NCBI GenBank assembly: GCA_002914845.1
Contig: JXTC01000077.1
Location: 781,638-845,637, forward strand
Length of the DNA stretch: 64,000 nt
Source of the DNA: Trema orientale
Taxonomy: Eukaryota > Streptophyta > Magnoliopsida > Rosales > Cannabaceae
Direction: 5' to 3'
Both the position numbers and the translations under genes were made by a program. Positions 57,560-64,000 of this stretch are shown here, in pieces (the stretch's first letter is position 1; each line of letters begins with the position of its first letter). The notes below the pieces were generated by a model. That model saw only the letters and a list, made by a program, of their open reading frames with translations. It did no database searches and had not been told where the DNA came from.

Positions 57560-57718
57560 GCGCCAAATCCAACGGTTTGCGTTTTTGTCGTGTTCTCCCT
57601 TCTATCGAAAGAGGGTAGATGTGTAATTTCGGAGCTACGGGACCGCATCGAATTGGAATCCCCAAAGGCAAAGGCCCAAGCCCAGTTCCAGCGTCACAGA
57701 GTCATAGTCGGCGCCAAA
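57560..57718. promoter_or_regulatory. two exact E2F-type sites before the SPOC gene
   Basis: GCGCCAAA occurs at 57560-57567 and again at 57711-57718. Its reverse complement TTTGGCGC fits the E2F consensus TTTSSCGC. The sites are about 200 and 50 bp upstream of the ATG at 57766, in DNA that is much less AT-rich than the surroundings. Such pairs usually mark cell-cycle-regulated plant promoters. Confidence 0.55.
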
Positions 57719-57765
57719 TATCTGAGAGAAAAGTTCGATCTCTCTTTTCCCAGTGGCCACTGGCC

Positions 57766-60700
57766 ATGGCGGCCTCAGCGGAGCAACCTCTAAAGAAGCG
57801 GAAGCTGTACGATACCCAACCAGAACCCGACCCGCCACCGCCTCAAACCCTAGCCCAGTCCCAGAACGACGTAGTTGCGGTTGCGCCACCGCTGTCCCAG
57901 GAGGAAATTCTCAAGAAACGGAGAAACAGGGACGAGATTCGAAGTGTGTACGATTGTTATAAACGGATTAGGTTTTTCCTTTCGCAGAAGGACTCTCTTC
58001 TCAGGCCTGACCTTGAACAAGCTTATCTTTCTCTCATTACTGCTTCACGAGGTCCGTCTGTTGATTTTTAACCTTTTGGCCCCAAACCCCCTTGTTTTTG
58101 AATTAATACCTAAATTCATAATCTCTACTAGTTTTTTCGGATTCTGAAGTATCAGCTTTGATTTTTCGTGTGCGAATTTTGATGTGTTTATCTTGCATAG
58201 TTATCTTACACTGTGTCATATTGATAAAAGCATATGAGGGTCTATCGAGTACCCTTTGTGTTGTTTTGATTCCAGTAATCTCGAAAGTTTGCGAAACTTG
58301 GGAAAAATTGAACTTTTTCTGAAATGGATTTTAGTACATTATTAGGGAAATTTATAATTTGATTGGGAAATTTGGAGGGTTTGGTTTTGTGTATTTTTTA
58401 AATTCTTACTCGCCTGCCCTTTTATACATGATAATCATGTATACCGGAGTTATTTCGTATATATATATATACACACACAGTTATATGTATGTAAACCAGC
58501 TACAATTAAAATTCTAGAGAAGTTTAGGCCGGTTTACCTAGTTGCTTGGACAGGACAAGAGCACTTTGATGGGACCACCTTTGCCTATTGATTGAATTGA
58601 CTGTTATGCGTAAAAATTGGGTAGTCAGCTCTTTAGTTGTTGCACACCTCGTTGTAGGGGAAGAAAGTGGTTCTCCAAATCTTTTAGACTCTTTATGAAA
58701 TCGAAAATGCCAAGGTAATTCCTCGTGGACCTATGAACTAAGCTCTGAACCTAAAAGAGAAGATGGTATGGAATTATGTTTAATTGGATAAAGGAGGGCC
58801 CAGTACTTAATTAAGTTTGCTTTGCATTAGAGTGGAATTGGTTCTTAATTGCAGTATCTCGAAAAGCTTATTAATGCCATATCTCCCTGTTAAACTGTGT
58901 TTTTACTACTCCACTTGAAGTCAAAACTGTTTTAGGCTGCATAAATGGAGGAACATAAATGTTAAAATGTTTTGCGTGGAATGAGATTCCTCATTCAAAA
59001 CCTGATAAGCAATCGTGTACCTGCTAGAAGTATGTGTAGGGTGTGAAACTTTTTTTTTTCCCATCAATGTGGTGATCAGTCTGTTAACTTTGCACTTTGC
59101 AGGTTGTTCAAGTGTGCAGCGTATTGTGGCTGATCTCGTCCCTCGGTATGCATCATACTGTCCGACTGCCCTTGAAGCTGCAGCCAAAGTTGTTGTCAAT
59201 ATGCATAATTGGAGCTTGGCAGTGATAAGTAGAGGAGAGGATGCTGATGGTGTTGCATTTCAGACTGCTACAGCCTGTATTATTGGTCTCTCTGATATTT
59301 GTTGCAGGGCTTGTTCAGAAGCACCAACGTCATCTGTCATCCAGGGCATATGCTCTGCTGTTTTGCAAAATGTGCTCACCTTTTTCATAGCCTCTTTTGA
59401 GGGAAAGGATATATTTCATATTTTTGGAAAAGAAATTGTAAAAGTAAAAGATGCTGCTGATAAGTTCTTTGAGCTTAAGCAAAAAATTTCAGATGAGAAT
59501 GAATCTTCATTGGTTGTACTATTCAAGTTACGTGCTCTTAGTCTATTTAGGATCTTCTTTCGTTATCCAAAAAATTTGCTTGCTGCCTGTTTTGATCTGT
59601 TCAGCTCGACTGGATCAGAGGGAGTTCCAAAAGGACTCTATTTCTTAAGTCAGTTGACAAGCAAGCTTGATAGTTATGAGGCAGATCCATTGGACAAAAG
59701 TAGTAATGAAAATGAACCAAGTACAGATTCTATTGAAACAAGCTCCAGAAGCAATGAAGTTATCTCTGAGATGCTAGTGTCAGATGGCAAAAATGTTACG
59801 ACAAATGCATCCTCAGTTTCAGACAGCTGCTTCTTGGCCATGGTATTATTTCAGACAGTTTCTTTTTTGACTCTGAACTGTAAGAACTGTTCTTTTGTCC
59901 CTCCTTTTTTCTTTTTTTGGGTGAAAAGAGGGAAAAAGGGGGGGAGAGAGAGGGGGGCGGGGGTGGATAATTCTTGATTTTGTCTTCCTTACATATGCAG
60001 AGTTCCTGATCTCGTTTTTATTTGGAAGTGCTTTTTCTGAGCATTCAGCAGCTAGATGAGAATGTTTAATTCACACTGGGTATCTAGAGGCATAAATAAT
60101 CTTGTGGCTTACTTTTCCTTAGATGTATGGAACTATCTGAAGTAGTAGTAGGAAAAGATTAGGTACACCATGCAACAGAGGTACTATTTGTATGCGTAAA
60201 CTGGAAGTTCGAATTAGTTGCTGTAAGAGAAGATTGCGTGTATTTAGCAAAAAAGGGGAGAGAGAGAGAGAGAGGGAGGAACAAAAAAATTTATTATGTT
60301 GCAGAGTTTTTTGCCTTAATTATTAATGTGTTGATCTAGCTAGTCTTATATTTCATATTGTTGCTCTGACTATGAGTTGAATGTGCTTTACACTATTAGT
60401 GTAGAGATCTGGAGTATTCACTTGCTCCTTTTCTATTTATTTTGATGACGCTATCTAAAACGAATATAGTTTTTGTTTTGTTTTCGTTTTTTCTGAAAAT
60501 CTTCGAGTTGCTGGCAAGTTGAAATAAGTGGAAAAATCTGAAGTAGTTGAGAAATGAGACAGTTTAAATTTGTACTATTCTGTTCTATTAATTAAGGATG
60601 TTGCCAACTACTGTTGTCTTTCATCACTGATAGCTTCTATGATTTTTTTCCCCCTCAATTATAAGGTTCTTGGCAAAGATCCATCCCTCCGAAGTTGGCT

Positions 60701-63700
60701 GTTCTCAAAGTATAAGAAGCTATGTAAATTGTCATCTTCCAAAGCCTTATCAGATATTAAATCCATCATGGAAGGTATAGTTGAATCACTTCCAAAAAAA
60801 GCAGGTGTAGAAGACAATCAAGTAGACAGTGATGTTGATGACTCTGATTCATCCAAATGCATCAAACGATTTTATTTGGTGCCTAGTATATCTAATCAAC
60901 ATGAAACTTCTAGTGAATTATCTAGACTCGATAGGAATACAAGAGTGCATGGTGGATCCCGTGATGAACATGTAGCTGACAAAGTATCAGACCAATATCT
61001 GAATCCTCAAGGTGATGCTGTTGTCCACTTGAAATCTAGTAGTCAAGATAGTGGCAGTGTAAGGCCCATGGACTTTGGAAATGGAGAGCATGGAGACATT
61101 ATGCACAGTAGGTCTTCCATACCCCGGGACCTAATGAACCACCAAATGCTTTCGCCGGTCACAAGAACCCCAGACTTTAGGACTAATTCATTTGATGGTA
61201 GAAACCACGTTGTCAACAGTGACAAGAGTCAAGGCGCAAACTTGGATTTTCGGTCACCTGCCTTGAGATCTTCTGGTGGAGGTGTAAATAGTTCTTTTGC
61301 ATCTCCTAACCATCATATGACAGGGCCATACTCATCCTCTAACACTCCAATCGTTTGGTTCTCTGATGGAGATCCTGCAGCCATGGATGTTTTCTCTGCT
61401 TCTAAACAGCTATGGGTGGGTCTTTTAGGACATGATGCTGCTGAAGCTCATGTAAGATTTGAGTTTGAGAGGTTTGGTCCCATTGAACAATATTTTCCCT
61501 TCCCCATGAGAGGGTTTTGTGTGGTCGAGTACAGGAACATTTTTGATGCCATACAGGCTCGGGATTATCTGCGTAGACATTTCCACTGGCGTATAAAGTT
61601 TATGGATACTGGGTTGGGTACTAGAGGTGTTATGAATGGTGTTGCTGTTGGTTCTAGTTGCTTTGTTTATGTTGGAAATGTTTCAAGCCAGTGGTCGAAG
61701 GATGAGATTCTGCAGGAGTCAAGGAAAGTTCTTTACAAAGGTCCTTCTATGGTCACTGATCTTAAGAATGAAGCTGCGCTGCTGATGGAACTTGAAACAC
61801 CTGAAGAAGCTGCTACTGTAATGACACATCTTCGGCATCATCGGAAGGAAAGAAGTAACCATCAGCAACCTTTTAATAGAGGTCAAGCCAGTGTTACATT
61901 GTCTCATTTGGATGGTGCGATATCTGTGTCTACGTCTATGCATGTTGATGTCGGAAGCAGCAACCCTGAAAGCATGTCTAACAATGGTATAAATTCATCA
62001 AATGCAAAAGTTGTGCTGGAGAGCCCGGCGGATAGCTGTAGGGGAACAATGTCTCATTTAACTTCCTTAATTGTATCATTACGTACCAAATATAACATTA
62101 ATCACAATTTAAGCTATTTTGACAATTATACATCTGGAAATTCCCATGCTTCCATGCGAGAAGAAGATAGAGTACAATCAAGCACTCTTTGGATCAGTGT
62201 TCCAAATACGAGTTCCCCATTCCTTACAGATGATGAGATAATGGCTCTTTGCAGTAGTGCAGTTGGAAATACAGGATCTATAGTAAGGTTAATGAGAACA
62301 AATTTGCAGAGCGGGTGTGGTTGGTACGTTGAATGCAGCAATGTAGATGCTGCAGTCACTGTTCTGAAGAATCTGCGTGATTGTCCTGGAATTTTTTTTC
62401 AGATAGAATTCAGGTTTGATTTAGACATTGTCTAGATTGAAAGTGTTTTATTTAGCCTTTATTTGCTTCGTATAGGTTTTGTGATGCAAGTTAATATCCA
62501 TGTGCATATGCTACACTACAAATCTCAGTTGCTCAATAAATTTCAGATTTCTCAGTTTTTTCATCTCAAGTTCATGAGGAACTTAAGAATAATATAAAAC
62601 ATGTAATGGTACTTAGAAGTTAGGTTTACATTGTATTGTCCTCGTATTTATTTATTTATTTTTTAACTTGAAATCACTTAAGGCTGTTATGATTTTCCTT
62701 GGATTTACACACCTTGTTGTTTTAGCAGCCAACAGAGAATGCACCTTCCAACATCTTTCTCAGTAAGGCCTGAGGGCCACTCTATGGAGCTTGTATCCCC
62801 CGGAGTAAAATCTGAGAATCATGGGACAGTAGCACAAGGTGGACATGCATTTCTGTCTAACAGAGCTATTTCTGGCTGTAGTGAGATGCCTGAAGTTGGT
62901 ACCAGAAAAGTTGATGGTAGTGACATAAACATGGTAATGGATGCTTCACAAGGAGGTGAGGCTTAATTTTATAGAAACAGAAATATATAATACTTGTCAT
63001 TCTGTCTCCACAGTCCCCAACCTTGTTTCTTCCTCTGATAATGCCTTTTATTAAAAAATAATTGATAATAATTTCCTCTAATAAAGCTACCTGATACATT
63101 TATAATACATATATAAGAAAGTATTGAATGTTGAATGATTTTATTCTAGGTAATCATCTTGTTTCTGGTGCCATGGAGCAGAAATGGATGTACACAAAAC
63201 CTGAAATGGAGCCGCATCCTGCACCTGGGGGCATTCCATCTGTTCATGTAGCAACACAAGGACCTCCCATCCCACCTCCACCTCAAGTTCAGTCATCTCC
63301 ATTCATGCGACCTGCTTACCATCCTTCAAATAGTTCTTGGGATTCACGGGGTTTGCATCACAATTTTCCCGTGAATCCTATCTCACCAGTCGTGGTGCCT
63401 AATAGTAGTCATGTTAATTCTGTCACAGCTCCTTTTCTACCAGCTTCTGTGACTCCACTGGCCCAGTTGCAGGGAACTCCAGTGCAGCACTTTGACCAAA
63501 TGTTTTCGTTGCCCTTTGTACCACCACCACCTTTATTGTCCATGCCACCGCCTCCACCAGAAATGCCACCTCCTTTGCCTCCATCTCCACCACCTCCACC
63601 ACCCACTTCTCCTCCTCCACCTCCACCTTTTGCAGAATCATCCCAAGTAGAAATTTCTGGACAATGTCCACATTACCAGTGGCAGGGAACATTATGTAAA

Positions 63701-63987
63701 AGTGGGGTTCATTATTGCACAATTTATGCACTCAGAGTCGATTCGGAGGTTTGCAAATATTCCAATGCCAAGGCTGAACCTACAGAGTAAGGGCATTTAT
63801 GTTTTACATTTCCTGGCTTTCCTTCCATCTGGTCCAATTTTTCACATTATTATTTTTAGATATGGTCTAGATTCCATTTACAAGTTTGTGGGTAATTTGG
63901 TGCAGATGGCCAGCAAAATTAGATATGACAAAACGCACAGATTTTCGACATGTGAAGTCTACATTTACTAGTAGCCCACCCCATAAA
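57766..63987 (+). CDS. RRM and SPOC domain protein, 3' end outside the window
   Basis: Likely a nuclear RNA-binding regulator of the Spen/FPA type; related to Arabidopsis At1g27750. Exons: 57766-58051, 59103-59842, 60666-62413, 62729 (or 62726)-62955, 63150-63786, 63906-63987 and on past the edge; every junction keeps frame and gives 1240 codons so far. ATG 57766 is chosen for its GCCATGGCG context; an in-frame ATG at 57619 would add 49 residues. Domains: a basic start with KKRK (10-13); a helical N-terminal region in exon 2; RRM-like repeats starting near residues 591 (LWVGLLG), 674 ([13 protein letters not shown]) and 848 (STLWISVPN); a polyproline tract ([14 protein letters not shown] and more) in exon 5; and SPOC from about 1175 ([15 protein letters not shown], then [20 protein letters not shown]). 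SPOC domains recruit transcription and RNA-processing cofactors. No truncation is seen inside the window. Confidence 0.9.
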
Positions 63988-64000
63988 GTGAGTAACTGAA

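Noticed and set aside
60570..60665. N-terminal part of the large open frame before exon 3 of the SPOC gene
   Set aside because: The text before 60666 is intron: a pyrimidine-rich tract and an AG at 60664-60665, and phase matches exon 2 exactly only from 60666.

Overview
This is eukaryotic nuclear DNA from a flowering plant, almost certainly a eudicot. The evidence is AT-rich intergenic DNA full of plant-type MITEs and Ty1/copia retrotransposons, GT-AG introns, and four genes whose best-known relatives are plant genes. The species cannot be named from the sequence. The gene order points to a rosid, but that is inference. There is one 404-base assembly gap (19533-19936) and one single N (36053).

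Four host genes are supported. (1) 12248-13033, minus strand: an intronless C2H2 zinc-finger repressor of the ZAT10/STZ type with two QALGGH fingers, an L-box and an EAR motif. (2) 27357-30610, plus: adenine phosphoribosyltransferase (APT1 type). An upstream exon encodes a transit-peptide-like extension that splices in frame onto the cytosolic protein. (3) 45281-47287, plus: a five-exon class II RSL bHLH factor (root-hair growth regulator, RSL4-like). (4) 57766-63987, plus and running off the window: a large protein with three RRM-like domains, a polyproline tract and the start of a SPOC domain. In Arabidopsis the relatives of genes 1, 3 and 4 are, from memory, consecutive loci on chromosome 1 (At1g27730, At1g27740, At1g27750), and APT1 (At1g27450) lies nearby. 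The window is therefore an expanded microsyntenic block.

Most of the remaining DNA is mobile. Two copia elements lie in minus orientation with exact 5-bp target duplications: 16802-23164 (TSD CACCA, near-identical LTRs, tRNA-iMet primer site, decayed interior) and 50446-57306 (TSD TTATG, gag-pol mostly readable but broken by stops and frameshifts). A 172-bp MITE family is present in four equal-length copies (6805, 37292, 40819, 41025), each with a 9-bp target duplication, so it is Mutator-like. Other elements with target duplications are a 650-bp hAT MITE (5097-5746), two related long-TIR Mutator-like elements (37476-38847 and 42355-42878), and MITEs at 2967 and 46858 (the latter inside an intron of the bHLH gene). 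Several further inverted-repeat elements lack a clear target duplication.

The least expected structures are in the leader of the first copia element. One is an array of ten short GC-rich palindromes (22134-22412). The other is a set of three hairpins (21506-21716) with an identical 12-base loop but different, self-complementary stems. Two long degenerate minisatellite-like tracts (35560-36870 and 39500-40690) flank the long-TIR element. No tRNA, rRNA, CRISPR array or prokaryotic system was seen.
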